Assembly: GCF_004310665.1 (NCBI RefSeq)
Contig: NZ_SIXF01000033.1
Span: 1 to 63,363 of the forward strand
Origin: Pedobacter kyonggii
GTDB taxonomy: Bacteria > Bacteroidota > Bacteroidia > Sphingobacteriales > Sphingobacteriaceae
DNA length: 63,363 nucleotides
Direction of reading: 5' to 3'
Shown: piece by piece, positions 50,099 through 60,383 of the stretch
Layout: every line of letters starts with the position of its first letter
Position numbering within the stretch: the stretch's first letter is position 1
Notes under the pieces: model-generated
Told to the model about the DNA's origin: nothing
Database searches by the model: none
What the model saw: only the letters and a program-made list of their open reading frames with translations
Made by a program: the position numbers and the translations under genes

Positions 50099-51733
50099 TT
50101 ATTTCTTTGGATTTCCTTTTCCGTCCATGTCTACTGCCGGGCGTTTTGCTCTGTTGGCAAGCTCCCATGCGGTATAGTAGGTTAGCTTAGCTCTTTTCGT
50201 TAAAAGCGGGAAATTAATTTTGCTTACTTCATCACCAGGTTTGTGGTAGTCTTGTTGTAACATGCCATCATAATAGAAGATAATTGGAATACCCAATTTA
50301 GCAAAGTTATAATGATCTGAACGGTAATAAATCTGCTCAGGATCTTTTGGATCATCGTATTTATAATCCAGTTTCATTTTGGTATAGGTTGCATTAACCT
50401 GCTCACTTAAGTTAGCCAAATCACTACTCAACATTCTTGAACCTACAGAGTAGATATAATTTGCCGAATCTGGCGTACCTAGATATTCTTCGCCAGTACG
50501 GCCAATCATATCGGTATTTAAATCAGCAATGGTATTTTCGATAGGGAAAACAGGGTGCTCCGAGTACCATTCAGAACCCCAAAGTCCTTTTTCTTCGCCA
50601 ACAACAGTCATGAAAAGGATGCTGCGTTTAGCGCCTTTTCCAGCTTTTTTAGCATCTGTAAATGCTTTTGCCATTAATAAAACGCCTGTAGTTCCCGATC
50701 CATCATCATCTGCTCCGTTGTTCACTTTGTCTTTTGCATTTGGATCTGTTTCCAGTCCAATATGGTCATAGTGACCTGTAAGGATTAAAACTTCTTTTTT
50801 AAGTACCGGATCAGAACCTTCTAAATAACCCAGAACGTTCTCGCATCTAACTGGTGTTTCTGTTTTTGCAGCACTTGCAGAAAAAGGCACATTTAATACT
50901 TGTGAGGAAGGGGCCTGACTATCTACTATTTTCTTTTGCAGATCAGCCACGGTAGTGTTCGATGCCTTTAACAGCTCGTTTGCCAAAGCAACAGATATCG
51001 AAATGCGTGGAATATCGTTTTGCTTTTGAGCTTCGATAGCAGCATTGGTTTTCACCATTACCTTGCCTTTTTTAAGGGTTTCCTTAGTGTTTTCAGTTAT
51101 TCTATCAACTGCTGGGTCGATCAGGATAATTGCTTTCACATTATTTTCTGCAAAATACTTTGCCCTTGCTTCAAGCGTAGCACGATAAGCTGCTCTATCA
51201 ATTCTTGTACCCGGTTTTACGGTTGGATCGCCACCATTGAACATGATAACCACTTTCCCTTTAATATCGGTACCTGTAAAATCGTTATAGTTGTCTTTCT
51301 TTAAACCATAACCAATAAATACAAGTTCGTCGGCTGAGAAAGTAAAACCTTGATCGCTGATTAGGCTAGGAGATACTAAATAATCTTTCTGGTATTCTTT
51401 AGGCTGACCGTTAACCGTTAAATGGCTTTCTTTTAAGGTAACGTTAACCAAATCGATTTTTTGGAAATAACTACCATTTACAGGGGCTTTTAAGCCTAAA
51501 GATTTGAAATAATCGCGGATATAATCAGCAGCCATCCAAGCGCCTTTCGTTCCTGTTTCGCGACCTTCGTATTCATCAGAAGCCAATACAGAAAGGTGTT
51601 TGTAGGCATTTTCAGGATTAACGGCCTTGCTGAATTTTATTGCATCCTTATTTGGTATAAGGGGCTTTACCTGGCTAAAGCAACTTGCGGTAACAAATGA
51701 TACTAAACCAAGGGTTAAAAACTTTTTGTTCAT
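50099..51733 (-). CDS. M28-family aminopeptidase, exported
   Basis: A 544-residue zinc peptidase with a signal peptide (KKFLTLGLVSFVTASCFSQ). The region before the catalytic part (about 110-290) resembles a PA-type insert with GKVVIMFNGGDP. Zinc ligands are seen in LTGHYDHIGLE, NGADDDGSGTTG, VVGEEKGLWGSEWY and ADLNTDMIGR, and in the late YYRSDHYNFAKLG. It probably trims peptides in the periplasm. It shares little outside the motifs with the M28 enzyme at 8.1 kb. It stands upstream of a terminator and 27 bases after rpiB. Confidence 0.9.
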   Translation of the reverse strand: MNKKFLTLGLVSFVTASCFSQVKPLIPNKDAIKFSKAVNPENAYKHLSVLASDEYEGRETGTKGAWMAADYIRDYFKSLGLKAPVNGSYFQKIDLVNVTLKESHLTVNGQPKEYQKDYLVSPSLISDQGFTFSADELVFIGYGLKKDNYNDFTGTDIKGKVVIMFNGGDPTVKPGTRIDRAAYRATLEARAKYFAENNVKAIILIDPAVDRITENTKETLKKGKVMVKTNAAIEAQKQNDIPRISISVALANELLKASNTTVADLQKKIVDSQAPSSQVLNVPFSASAAKTETPVRCENVLGYLEGSDPVLKKEVLILTGHYDHIGLETDPNAKDKVNNGADDDGSGTTGVLLMAKAFTDAKKAGKGAKRSILFMTVVGEEKGLWGSEWYSEHPVFPIENTIADLNTDMIGRTGEEYLGTPDSANYIYSVGSRMLSSDLANLSEQVNATYTKMKLDYKYDDPKDPEQIYYRSDHYNFAKLGIPIIFYYDGMLQQDYHKPGDEVSKINFPLLTKRAKLTYYTAWELANRAKRPAVDMDGKGNPKK

Positions 51734-51760
51734 TATGATAATAGTTAGTTAAGTTTCTTG

Positions 51761-52198
51761 TTAGCACGAAATCTTTTCAACCCTGTTCTGGTGGCGCCCG
51801 CCCTCAAATTCAGTTGTTAAAAAGGTTGTGGTAATCTCTTTAGCCAGTTCTTCCGAAACAAATCTGGCAGGTATACACAAAACGTTTGCGTTATTGTGCT
51901 TGCGGACTAAAGAAGCAACTTCATTCTCCCAACATAAACCTGCTCTGATGTGCTGATGTTTGTTCGCGGTGATGGCTACACCGTTTGCCGATCCACAAAG
52001 TAAAATCCCGTAGGTAAATTCTCCATTTTCTACAGCAGCAGCAACCGGATGGGCGAAATCTGGATAATCAACAGAGTTTTCTGAGTAAGTGCCAAAATCT
52101 TTTACTTCATAATCCTGTAAAAAATCTTTTAATATTTCTTTGTATTCAAACCCAGCGTGATCCGCTCCAATAGCAATTTTAATTTTTGTATCAGACAT
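51761..52198 (-). CDS. rpiB: Ribose-5-phosphate isomerase B
   Basis: About 145 residues from the ATG at 52198 (MSDTKIKIAIG); a TTG two codons upstream is rejected. It interconverts ribose 5-phosphate and ribulose 5-phosphate. IGADHAGFEYKE at the N-terminus, YGILLCGSANGVAITANKHQ with the catalytic Cys, and ARLR-like WENEVASLVRKHNNANVLCI are the family signature. It lies between tatC and an M28 peptidase in one direction, with short gaps that allow an operon. Confidence 0.92.
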   Translation of the reverse strand: MSDTKIKIAIGADHAGFEYKEILKDFLQDYEVKDFGTYSENSVDYPDFAHPVAAAVENGEFTYGILLCGSANGVAITANKHQHIRAGLCWENEVASLVRKHNNANVLCIPARFVSEELAKEITTTFLTTEFEGGRHQNRVEKISC

Positions 52199-52243
52199 TG
52201 TCAAATTTATAGAGAATTATAAAATCTATTCGTAATGTTTTTG

Positions 52244-53125
52244 TTAGTTAGCGTAAAAAGCAGCATCAGCCTTTTTCTTCTTTTTTTCTATATAGGCCGA
52301 AACAAAAATACTCAGCTCATAAAGTAAGAACAATGGCGTAGCTACAATTAGCATCGTCATAATATCAGGCGTTGGCGTAACTATAGCAGCAATAATTAGA
52401 ATAATAACCGCGGCATACCTTCTGCTTGATCTCATTAGTTTTGGTGTCATCAACCCAAGTTTCGAAAGCACGAAAATAATAACCGGAAGTTCGAAGATAA
52501 TCCCTGTGCCTAAAGTTAAAGTTGCAACAGATGATAGATACGAATCAACTGTGAATGTATTTTTGATTTCGGCACTAACGGTATAACCTGTTAAAAAGTT
52601 AACCGATAACGGACAAACTATAAAGTAGCCAAAAAAGATACCGACAACGAAAAGTACCGAAGCGAAGAACACGAAACCACTTGCCGATTTACGCTCATTT
52701 TCGTGTAATGCTGGTTTAATAAAACGCCAGATTTCCCACAACAAATACGGGAAACCAACCACAATACCACACATTACGCAAACATTTAACTGAAGGTTAA
52801 ACTGACCGGCCATTTCGGTGTTAATAATCTCTCCATTAATTTTGGTGATACACATATCTGCACCAAGTGAAGGAAATTTTTCTACCAGTTTGCACATCAT
52901 CCTGTAAGTCCAGAAATCGGGCTTTTTTGGGCCAAATATGATTTTGTCTAAAATGAATTCGTTGAAGTAAAAAGCAATACCGGTAAAAACGGCAATGGCA
53001 ATTACGGCCCTGATTAAATGTTTACGGAGAACATCCAGGTGATCAAAAAAAGACATTTCTGCTTCTAATGTGGTGCTCTTTTGTCCGATAGCTTTTGTAA
53101 GTGAAGTTTTTTTAGTGTCGCTCAT
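52244..53125 (-). CDS. tatC: Sec-independent protein translocase TatC
   Basis: A 293-residue inner-membrane protein with six membrane helices. The conserved N-terminal MSFFDHLDVLRKHLIRAVIA and the second loop FIKPALHENERK are the regions that bind twin-arginine signal peptides. A Lys-rich cytoplasmic tail ends the protein. An insert of about 40 residues in the first periplasmic loop (with CKLVEKFPSLGADMCITKIN) is a feature of Bacteroidota TatC. No tatA gene is in the window. Confidence 0.93.
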   Translation of the reverse strand: MSDTKKTSLTKAIGQKSTTLEAEMSFFDHLDVLRKHLIRAVIAIAVFTGIAFYFNEFILDKIIFGPKKPDFWTYRMMCKLVEKFPSLGADMCITKINGEIINTEMAGQFNLQLNVCVMCGIVVGFPYLLWEIWRFIKPALHENERKSASGFVFFASVLFVVGIFFGYFIVCPLSVNFLTGYTVSAEIKNTFTVDSYLSSVATLTLGTGIIFELPVIIFVLSKLGLMTPKLMRSSRRYAAVIILIIAAIVTPTPDIMTMLIVATPLFLLYELSIFVSAYIEKKKKKADAAFYAN

Positions 53126-53136
53126 GTTGAAAACAA

Positions 53137-53168
53137 AAATACCATTCTATTTGAATAGAATGGTATTT
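53137..53168. terminator. Hairpin terminator between the LVIVD gene and tatC
   Basis: AAATACCATTCTATT and its inverse AATAGAATGGTATTT are separated by two bases, giving a long stem. It lies downstream of the LVIVD gene on the minus strand and just upstream of tatC. Confidence 0.7.
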
Positions 53169-53244
53169 ACGTGTTAAATATAGAAATAGTTTATATTATT
53201 ATGAGAAATGACTGCAAAAATAGAAAGAAGCTATAACAGTAGTT

Positions 53245-54438
53245 TTAACGGTGCCCTTTAATTATACTCAGTTGCTTTAAATTTGCAGCATTGTTATAAT
53301 TAAATTGATATACACCATCTTCTCCTGTTACGATTAAAGATTTAGGGCCAGCAATAACATCAAAGCTTTTAATATTACTCAAATGCTGCAACATGTTGTC
53401 GCCTATTTTGGTTTTATCGGTAATATTGAAGCTCTTTATTCCATAATTGCCTTCGCAGAGAAACAAATTATTGCCACTGGTGCTTAGGCCGTGTGGGTTT
53501 TGCATAGGGTAAACTGCAATCTGTTTCGGCTTGGTGGGATCTTCTATATCTACAATTTCCAACTGATTGCTTGCTTGCCTGCACATATTGCCTGTGCGTA
53601 AGGTAACGTAAGCATATTTGCCTTGTACAACAACAGGGTCGCAGGCAAAAATATGGCTGTAAGTAGATAGTTGTACGGGATTAGCCGGATCGGTAGCACT
53701 AAAAATGTGCATACCCCTATTGGTACCTATAAATAATTTATTTTCGTATGGAAAGATGGTCTCGACACCCCAACCTAAAGGGATAGCCTTTAAAAAAGTT
53801 GGGTTCGATGCAGTCTTAACGTCAAACAGGCTTAAATTATTCATGCCAACAGTATACAAATAGTCATTCATTAAGGTAAATCTGGCCATCGAACCACCTT
53901 GCCCAGAAGAAGAGTTGTTGCTGTAAGCGGCGGCATCGTAATATTTCTTTTCCTTGTAAGTTTCTTTCTTTACCAGGGTATCTTTATAGGTGTAAAGATA
54001 CTTTTGAGCACCTGGCAAATAGAACTGATTGAAAACATCGGTTACTCTCTTAACTTGTTTGATATTGCTGATATTTGAGATGTCAAAAGCCAGCAAATCG
54101 ATAAAATTGTCGGCGTAAAGGATATTGTTGTGGATCGCTAAATCCACATTTCCCGGAATTTGTAGAAAACCCACGTTAACAGGAGCACCCGGATTAGCAT
54201 TGTTGTAAATATGAATACCTTCATTTGGTTCATTAATAAAAAGATAATCGTTATAAATGTATATTTTTCCGGTTTTTTTGGCAGGAATAGCTTTTGTCAT
54301 ACCTACAGGTAAAGCCCTCATTTGCTGAACCGAAATCATTTTTACAATCTTTATCATTTCATACTCGTCTTTTTTGCATCCTGTAAATACAGCGAAAACA
54401 AGTAGGAGGAGTAGTGCGTTAATTAGATTTTTTTTCAT
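53245..54438 (-). CDS. LVIVD-repeat lipoprotein
   Basis: A 397-residue lipoprotein: signal peptide NLINALLLLLVFAVFTGCKK with the lipid Cys in FTGC. The rest forms beta-propeller-like repeats of the LVIVD type, seen in LAIHNNILYADNFIDLLAFD, TLMNDYLYTVGMNNLSLFDV and YAYVTLRTGNMC with QLEIVDIEDPTKPKQ. Such proteins are predicted to sit on the outer membrane or cell surface; their role is unknown. It is a single gene bounded by two terminators. Confidence 0.82.
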   Translation of the reverse strand: MKKNLINALLLLLVFAVFTGCKKDEYEMIKIVKMISVQQMRALPVGMTKAIPAKKTGKIYIYNDYLFINEPNEGIHIYNNANPGAPVNVGFLQIPGNVDLAIHNNILYADNFIDLLAFDISNISNIKQVKRVTDVFNQFYLPGAQKYLYTYKDTLVKKETYKEKKYYDAAAYSNNSSSGQGGSMARFTLMNDYLYTVGMNNLSLFDVKTASNPTFLKAIPLGWGVETIFPYENKLFIGTNRGMHIFSATDPANPVQLSTYSHIFACDPVVVQGKYAYVTLRTGNMCRQASNQLEIVDIEDPTKPKQIAVYPMQNPHGLSTSGNNLFLCEGNYGIKSFNITDKTKIGDNMLQHLSNIKSFDVIAGPKSLIVTGEDGVYQFNYNNAANLKQLSIIKGHR

Positions 54439-54550
54439 AATTTGGAGTGTTTAAATATTAAACGTATGTGGTTAATTAAACGCTACACTGTTCGGTAAAT
54501 ATTAATTATCAGGTACTTATATCACGGTAACTGAAATCTAAAACAATAAA

Positions 54551-54579
54551 AAGGCTATCCAAATTATTTGAATAGCCTT
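54551..54579 (-). terminator. Terminator of the fatty-acid cluster
   Basis: On the minus strand AAGGCTAT and ATAGCCTT, with ATTTG units inside, form the stem, followed by TTTTTATT. It lies about 30 bases after the accC stop. Confidence 0.75.
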
Positions 54580-54609
54580 CTTGTATTATTAAGTATAGAA
54601 ATACTTTTA

Positions 54610-55950
54610 TTATTCCGAAAATTCGAACGTTTCCATAAATTTCGTAGTGAAATTTCCTGCCCTGAAATTAGGATCTTTCATCAACTGCAGATGGAAAGGA
54701 ATGGTTGTTTTTACACCTTCAATTACAAATTCGCCTAATGCACGTTCCATGGTACAGATTGCTTCTTCACGTGTTTGTGCCACACAGATTAATTTTGCAA
54801 TCATTGAATCATAGTTGGAAGGAATTGAATATCCTGCATAAACATGTGTATCAACACGAACACCATGGCCACCCGGAGAGTGGAAATTGGTGATTCTTCC
54901 TGGTGATGGACGGAAATTATTTGCTGGATCTTCTGCATTGATACGGCACTCGATTGCGTGCATATCAGGGAAGTAGTTTTTACCCGAAATTGGAATTCCC
55001 GCAGCAACTTTAATCTGTTCTTTGATTAAATCGAAGTTGATTACTTCTTCCGTAACCGGATGCTCTACCTGGATACGGGTGTTCATTTCCATAAAGTAGA
55101 AGTTACGGTGTTTATCAACCAAAAATTCGATTGTACCAGCACCTTCGTAATTTACGGCCATTGCACCTTTAATAGCTGCTTCGCCCATTCTTACACGGAG
55201 TTCATCTGTCATAAAAGGAGAAGGAGATTCCTCTACCAGTTTCTGGTGACGGCGTTGGATTGAACAATCGCGTTCTGATAAGTGACAGGCTTTGCCAAAC
55301 TGATCTCCGATAATCTGGATCTCGATGTGACGTGGATCTTCAATATATTTTTCTAAATATAAACCATCGTTACCAAAAGCTGCACCAGATTCCTGACGGG
55401 CACTATCCCATGCATTTTCGAAATCTTCGTCTTTCCAAACTACCCGCATGCCACGGCCACCACCACCGGCGGTTGCTTTTAGAATAACAGGGTAGCCCAT
55501 TTCATTCGCAATTGCAATACCTTCTTTAACACTGGTAAGCAAACCTTCAGATCCTGGAATAGTTGGTACACCGGCAATTTTCATGGTTTCTTTGGCAGAG
55601 GCTTTATCGCCCATTCCATTGATCTGCTCTGGAGTTGCACCAATAAATTTGATGTTGTATTCGCGGCAGATGTTAGAAAACTTAGCATTTTCTGATAGGA
55701 AACCATAACCAGGGTGTATGGCATCGGCATTAGTTAATTCTGCAGCCGAGATAATATTTGGAATATTTAAATAAGAATCTTTACTAGGAGGGGGACCAAT
55801 ACAAACAGCCTCATCAGCAAAACGTACGTGTAAACTTTCGCGATCTGCGGTAGAGTAAACAGCAACCGTTTTGATGCCCATTTCCTTACAGGTACGGATA
55901 ATACGCAAAGCGATTTCACCCCTGTTGGCAATTAGTATTTTTTTAAACAT
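54610..55950 (-). CDS. accC: Acetyl-CoA carboxylase, biotin carboxylase subunit
   Basis: A 446-residue ATP-grasp enzyme that carboxylates biotin on AccB, the first half of malonyl-CoA synthesis. The N-terminal [20 protein letters not shown], the glycine-rich ATP loop [15 protein letters not shown] near 160-174, the metal-binding [19 protein letters not shown], and RINAEDP are all present. Length is normal. It is the last gene of the yceD-rpmF-plsX-fabH-accB-accC cluster; a family G repeat separates it from accB. Confidence 0.96.
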   Translation of the reverse strand: MFKKILIANRGEIALRIIRTCKEMGIKTVAVYSTADRESLHVRFADEAVCIGPPPSKDSYLNIPNIISAAELTNADAIHPGYGFLSENAKFSNICREYNIKFIGATPEQINGMGDKASAKETMKIAGVPTIPGSEGLLTSVKEGIAIANEMGYPVILKATAGGGGRGMRVVWKDEDFENAWDSARQESGAAFGNDGLYLEKYIEDPRHIEIQIIGDQFGKACHLSERDCSIQRRHQKLVEESPSPFMTDELRVRMGEAAIKGAMAVNYEGAGTIEFLVDKHRNFYFMEMNTRIQVEHPVTEEVINFDLIKEQIKVAAGIPISGKNYFPDMHAIECRINAEDPANNFRPSPGRITNFHSPGGHGVRVDTHVYAGYSIPSNYDSMIAKLICVAQTREEAICTMERALGEFVIEGVKTTIPFHLQLMKDPNFRAGNFTTKFMETFEFSE

Positions 55951-55966
55951 AATTTTTTTAATTGAT

Positions 55967-56045
55967 GATTACACCGATTATATGATTACACCGATTTTAG
56001 TGGCCTCATCAATAATCTGTAAATCAAATTAATCTGTGAAATCAG
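55967..56045. repeat. Two-arm palindromic repeat (family G) between accB and accC
   Basis: GATTACACCGATTATATGAT begins the left arm at 55967-55998 and contains two GATTACACCGATT units. The right arm at 56010-56045 has AATCTGTAAATC and AATCTGTGAAATC, the degenerate inverse. The single arm at 26027-26072 is related. Confidence 0.55.
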
Positions 56046-56048
56046 CTT

Positions 56049-56525
56049 CTAAATAGGTTCTACTAAAAATAACGGTTGATCGTATTCTACCGGTGATGCA
56101 TTATCAACCAAGATTTTAACGATACGGCCAGAAACTTCACTTTCGATTTCGTTGAAAAGCTTCATTGCCTCGATAATACAAACTACTTTACCAGTGCTAA
56201 TTTCATCGCCAACATTAACAAACATTGGTTTGTCTGGACTAGCTGAACGGTAGAATGTACCAATCATTGGCGATTTAATAGTAATGTATTTTGAGGTGTC
56301 TTCTGCAGCCGGTACAGCAGGTGTTGCTGCATTTGGAGCAGTAGGAGCTGTAGCAACGGGGGCAGCAGCCTGTACAAGCGGAGCCTGTGGTACGGTAGCA
56401 TGCACAACTGTTGGTGCTTGGTTTGTTTTGATCGTGATTTTGAAGTTTTCCTGCTCAATAGCAACTTCATTTACTCCAGAACGAGAAACAAATTTAATCA
56501 GTTCCTGTATTTGTTTGATATCCAT
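56049..56525 (-). CDS. accB: Biotin carboxyl carrier protein of acetyl-CoA carboxylase
   Basis: A 158-residue carrier. The C-terminal biotinyl domain has the motif [13 protein letters not shown] with the biotinylated Lys122. An Ala/Pro-rich linker (about 37-75) joins it to a short N-terminal helix. Length and layout are typical. It lies between fabH and accC on the same strand. Confidence 0.95.
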   Translation of the reverse strand: MDIKQIQELIKFVSRSGVNEVAIEQENFKITIKTNQAPTVVHATVPQAPLVQAAAPVATAPTAPNAATPAVPAAEDTSKYITIKSPMIGTFYRSASPDKPMFVNVGDEISTGKVVCIIEAMKLFNEIESEVSGRIVKILVDNASPVEYDQPLFLVEPI

Positions 56526-56640
56526 TTTTTAGGCTAGTTATGTAAAAAATAGTGTTTATTGAATTAACTAAATTATACTTTTTTTGTTTTATTTTTTTAA
56601 AGCGAACCCCGACTTCGGACTCCCGACTAAAGACTTCTGA

Positions 56641-57639
56641 CTAATTAGCGTCGTAAGCCCATTTAAGGTATACCGAACCCCAGGTAAAACCACCACCGAA
56701 TGCAGCTAGAACGATGTTATCGCCTTTTTTTAACCTGCTTTCCCATTCCCATAAACATAAAGGAATTGTTCCGTTGGTTGTATTTCCGTAACGTTCGATA
56801 TTGATCATTACTTTATCGGTGGTAACGCCCATGCGGTTTGCAGTAGCATCGATAATGCGTTTGTTGGCTTGGTGAGGTACTAACCATGCAACATCATCAG
56901 CAGTTAAGCTGTTGCGTTCCATAATTTCAGCAGCAACATCGGCCATATTGGTTACGGCGAATTTGAATACCGTTGGGCCTTCCTGGTGTGCAAAATGTAA
57001 TCTTGCGTCAACAGTTTCGTGTGTTGCCGGCATAACCGAACCACCTGCTTTCATGCCTAAGAAATCTCTTCCAGAGCCATCTGTTCTCAGGATAGAATCC
57101 TGAATGCCGAAACCTTCCTCATTAGGCTCTAATAAAGCACAACCGCAACCATCACCAAAAATGATACAGGTTGTACGGTCTTCGTAATTGATGATTGACG
57201 ACATTTTATCGCCGCCAACAACTAAAACTTTTTTATGTCTTCCAGACTCAATAAATGATGCGCCGGTAGAAAGCCCGAAAATAAAGCCCGAGCAAGCTGC
57301 CTGTAAATCGTAACCCCAGGCATTTGTAGCACCGATTTTATCAGCTAAAACGTTTGCTGTTGCGGGGAAAGTAAAATCTGGAGTAGTGGTGCAAAAGATA
57401 ATCAGTTCAATTTCTTTTGCATCAATTCCCCTCTTTTTAAGTAACCCATTTACGGCATGAACAGCCATATCGGAAGTACCTAAACCTTCTCCCTTTAAAA
57501 TTCTACGTTCTTTAATTCCCGTTCTGCTGGTAATCCATTCATCCGAAGTGTCAACAATGGTTTCTAACTCTGCGTTTGTAAGCACATAGTCGGGAACATA
57601 ACCATTTACTGCTGTAATAGCAGCGTGAATTTTACTCAT
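56641..57639 (-). CDS. fabH: 3-oxoacyl-ACP synthase III
   Basis: A 332-residue condensing enzyme that starts fatty-acid chains from acyl-CoA and malonyl-ACP. The catalytic triad is Cys116 in [13 protein letters not shown], His in [11 protein letters not shown] near 253, and Asn in [11 protein letters not shown] near 286. In Bacteroidota this enzyme often accepts branched-chain starters. It follows plsX by 18 bases. Confidence 0.95.
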   Translation of the reverse strand: MSKIHAAITAVNGYVPDYVLTNAELETIVDTSDEWITSRTGIKERRILKGEGLGTSDMAVHAVNGLLKKRGIDAKEIELIIFCTTTPDFTFPATANVLADKIGATNAWGYDLQAACSGFIFGLSTGASFIESGRHKKVLVVGGDKMSSIINYEDRTTCIIFGDGCGCALLEPNEEGFGIQDSILRTDGSGRDFLGMKAGGSVMPATHETVDARLHFAHQEGPTVFKFAVTNMADVAAEIMERNSLTADDVAWLVPHQANKRIIDATANRMGVTTDKVMINIERYGNTTNGTIPLCLWEWESRLKKGDNIVLAAFGGGFTWGSVYLKWAYDAN

Positions 57640-57657
57640 TTTAAGAATTTTAATAAA

Positions 57658-58596
57658 TTATTTAAATGCCATTCTAATTTTTTCTACCAATCCTGTAGTG
57701 ATCATTTCTCTGGATTGTAGAACCATATTTTTAACAGCCAGCGGACTTGAAATTCCATGTCCGATAACAACGGGAGCGTTAACGCCTAGAACCGGACTTC
57801 CACCATATTGTTCATAATTAAAACGATCGAAGAACTCATCTTTAAGTCCCTTTTTGATGGTAAGTACGTAAAACGATTCTGCTAATTTTAGCATTATATT
57901 TCCGGTAAAACCATCGCACACAATTACATCGGCTTTATCGTTAAATAAATCTCTTCCTTCCACATTGCCAACAAAGTTGAAGAGGTTGGTTTCTTTCATT
58001 AACGGGAAAGTAGCCATGCTTAGCATATTTCCTTTCTCATCTTCTTCGCCAATATTTATCAGGGCAACTTTCGGATCATTTATCTGCAAAAGATTTTCTG
58101 CATATAAACTGCCTAAAACACCAAACTGTAATAAAATATCCGGTTTGCAGTCTGCATTAGCACCTACATCTAACAGTAAGCCAGTGCCGCCTTTAATTTT
58201 TGGAAGAATTGTACATAAACAAGGGCGGATAATGCCCGGAATGGTTTTAACGCTAAAAACTGCGCCAACCAACATGGCTCCAGAGTTACCAGCACTTGCG
58301 AAAGAATCGATTTTGCCTTCTTTTAAAAGGTTAAAACCAACTGCTATGCTCGAATTTGGTTTCTGAACGATTGCTTTGGTGGGATGTTCGCCCATACCAA
58401 TTACTTCATCAGTATGAACGTATTCAAAATGATCTGGATTAAAACCTTCTTCTGCAAGAATGGGTTTAATCTGTTCGGTATCGCCAATAAGAACTAAATG
58501 CTCTCCAGCGTTAAGCGATTGATGAGCAGCTATTGCTCCCAAAACAATTGCTTTGGGAGCATAGTCTCCGCCCATTATGTCGAGGCCTATTTTCAT
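57658..58596 (-). CDS. plsX: Phosphate acyltransferase
   Basis: A 312-residue enzyme that makes acyl phosphate from acyl-ACP for phospholipid synthesis. GLDIMGGDYAPKAIVLGAIA at the N-terminus, SIDSFASAGNSGAMLVG-like GKIDSFASAGNSGAMLVGAV, and VCDGFTGNIMLKLAES are the family blocks. It lies between rpmF and fabH, as in most bacteria. Confidence 0.95.
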   Translation of the reverse strand: MKIGLDIMGGDYAPKAIVLGAIAAHQSLNAGEHLVLIGDTEQIKPILAEEGFNPDHFEYVHTDEVIGMGEHPTKAIVQKPNSSIAVGFNLLKEGKIDSFASAGNSGAMLVGAVFSVKTIPGIIRPCLCTILPKIKGGTGLLLDVGANADCKPDILLQFGVLGSLYAENLLQINDPKVALINIGEEDEKGNMLSMATFPLMKETNLFNFVGNVEGRDLFNDKADVIVCDGFTGNIMLKLAESFYVLTIKKGLKDEFFDRFNYEQYGGSPVLGVNAPVVIGHGISSPLAVKNMVLQSREMITTGLVEKIRMAFK

Positions 58597-58697
58597 AGAA
58601 AAAATCTGTTTGTGTTAAGTCAGGTGTAATCCTGAATTTTTCAGTTGACTAAGGTATGACTAAAGCCGCTGAAAACACAAACAATTTTTTAAGAAAA

Positions 58698-58889
58698 TTA
58701 CCCTATCTGAGTATTTTCGATAACCAGTTTGCCGTTGTAGTATAAGTTACCATCAACGTTGTAAGCACGGTGAGGTACGTGAATAGCACCTGTTGCCGAG
58801 CATGTTGCTAAAGAAGGAGTAACCGCTTTATAGTGTGTTCTTCTTTTATTTTTTCTCTGTTTCGAGATTTTCCGTTTTGGATGTGCCAT
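58698..58889 (-). CDS. rpmF: 50S ribosomal protein L32
   Basis: A 63-residue basic protein starting AHPKRKISKQRKNKRRTHYK, the L32 signature. The zinc-ribbon cysteine pairs are absent; only one Cys remains in ATCSATGAIHVPHRAY, which is the zinc-free form common in this phylum. It lies 15 bases after yceD. Confidence 0.95.
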   Translation of the reverse strand: MAHPKRKISKQRKNKRRTHYKAVTPSLATCSATGAIHVPHRAYNVDGNLYYNGKLVIENTQIG

Positions 58890-58904
58890 TGGTGTATAAT
58901 CTAA

Positions 58905-59435
58905 TTATTTTTTTAACTTATTAAGGGCTTCCCAACGTGGGTCGCTTGTTTGTTCATTTTCTTGAGCCTGCTTCTCGATCGATAATTGATTTAAACGGTC
59001 AATCATCTCTTGATCGCAATCTTTACCTGCCTGCTCGCAGTTTTTGATATAAGGTACCGCTACGTTAATCATTTCGTATAAAGGACCAGATATATCAATC
59101 TCGGTATCTTTACGGCTTAGCGAAATAATTTCTTCATCATCGCTCTCCAGTTCATCTTCAGCAAACTTTACAATCTGCCTTTCATAAAGATTTACAGGCA
59201 ACGAAAACTCAGATAAACATTTATCGCAATCTAAATTAACTATACCAATAACTTTGAATTTTAGAAGCAACATGGTCTCTTGTTTCTCAAGTTCCAGGTC
59301 TACTTTTAAATTTCCGCTTTTAATTAACGAATACTCAAATTCATTAAAAAAGCGGTCATCAAGCTCATAATCAAACTGATGAGTTCCCAATTTTAATCCG
59401 GTAAACGGTAATGAAAATTGTTTTAGTGGGTTCAA
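58905..59435 (-). CDS. yceD: YceD/DUF177 family protein
   Basis: A 176-residue protein of the DUF177 family, encoded before rpmF in most bacteria. IVNLDCDKCLSEFSLPVNL, with a CxxC pair near 75, and a second Cys pair in KNCEQAGKDCDQEM are seen. Plant and bacterial relatives are linked to 23S rRNA accumulation. The start ATG is preceded closely by a promoter core. Confidence 0.88.
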   Translation of the reverse strand: MNPLKQFSLPFTGLKLGTHQFDYELDDRFFNEFEYSLIKSGNLKVDLELEKQETMLLLKFKVIGIVNLDCDKCLSEFSLPVNLYERQIVKFAEDELESDDEEIISLSRKDTEIDISGPLYEMINVAVPYIKNCEQAGKDCDQEMIDRLNQLSIEKQAQENEQTSDPRWEALNKLKK

Positions 59436-59457
59436 AGTACTGTAAAATTTTAGCCTG

Positions 59458-59465
59458 CAAATGTA
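59458..59465 (-). promoter_or_regulatory. Promoter core of the yceD-accC cluster (TACATTTG)
   Basis: On the minus strand TACATTTG matches TAnnTTTG and lies about 22 bases upstream of the yceD start, the first gene of the cluster. Confidence 0.5.
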
Positions 59466-59604
59466 GGGATAAAATAATTAGATTAAAAATGTTTTTTTAA
59501 AAATTGTTGATGTTAATCGGACAGGTTTTCAGAATGTTAATTGAAATACTAATTTTTTGAAAATCAGTTTCATTGGGTTTAATTGGTTACCCAACCTCAA
59601 ATAG

Positions 59605-60357
59605 TTATTTGAGGCTAATGTTCTCGACCAGGTATTTTGTTTCAAAACCATCTACTTTGCTCATTTTTTCGGTGATTTCGAGTGGATAATATTTTGAAAG
59701 TATTTGTTGACTTCTAATGATAGAATGAAAAGGAGCAATTATTTTGTCTGTTACCCATAGCTCTCTTTCCATTATCATATCAGGCATTTGAAATTCCGTA
59801 CCATCAAATTTTTCCCGATACAAATAAGTTACTTTAAAGCAATTGTAGCCCTTTATGAGTTTATTTTCGGTTTTGTATTCTTTTAAGGAAATTATTTCTT
59901 CGCTTTCAAAATAGTCCTCAATTTCTTCTGAATTATAGCTGTTATAAACTAGATTGTCAGCATAGTTAAAATTAAATCTTTCTCTTTTGTTGCTTTGATC
60001 CTCTATTACAAAATTGACTATTTTATCTTTTTGAAATTCATCGATGTGTGTTTCTAATGTCTCTGTTTTGAAAACTTCCTGAAACATTAAATTTTCAAAA
60101 GGTTCTGTAGCGGCATTAATACCTGAAGTATCTTCGCCAAATTTTATTTTCGATGTTATTAGCTGGCTCTTTAAAGAATCAATCATATTCTTTGCGAATA
60201 TCGACGACGTTTTATTGAATGCAGTTGTATCAATAATTTTCGATTGTTTAGTGTACGTAACAATGCCTAGTTTTTGTTTGGAAGGTATATTTTGAGCTGC
60301 AACCTTGTTTATTATGATTAAGCTTGTAAATATGAGAAGTAATCTAGATGTTTTCAT
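59605..60357 (-). CDS. GLPGLI/DUF4412-like exported protein
   Basis: A 250-residue exported protein with a signal peptide (LLLIFTSLIIINKVAAQ). A beta-rich body follows: KEYKTENKLIKGYNCFKVTY, then ELWVTDKIIAPFHSI. These strands resemble GLPGLI-type or DUF4412 proteins of Bacteroidota, where the segment IKGYNCFKV (tag GYKCxK) precedes a TAWYTDE-like strand. The name-giving GLPGLI motif is not present, so the family call is tentative. Function unknown. Confidence 0.6.
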   Translation of the reverse strand: MKTSRLLLIFTSLIIINKVAAQNIPSKQKLGIVTYTKQSKIIDTTAFNKTSSIFAKNMIDSLKSQLITSKIKFGEDTSGINAATEPFENLMFQEVFKTETLETHIDEFQKDKIVNFVIEDQSNKRERFNFNYADNLVYNSYNSEEIEDYFESEEIISLKEYKTENKLIKGYNCFKVTYLYREKFDGTEFQMPDMIMERELWVTDKIIAPFHSIIRSQQILSKYYPLEITEKMSKVDGFETKYLVENISLK

Positions 60358-60383
60358 GTAAGCGTTATATGATTAAGATATCT

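Noticed and set aside
58698-58889. Damaged L32 because the zinc cysteines are missing
   Set aside because: Zinc-free L32 is common in this phylum and the rest of the protein is normal.
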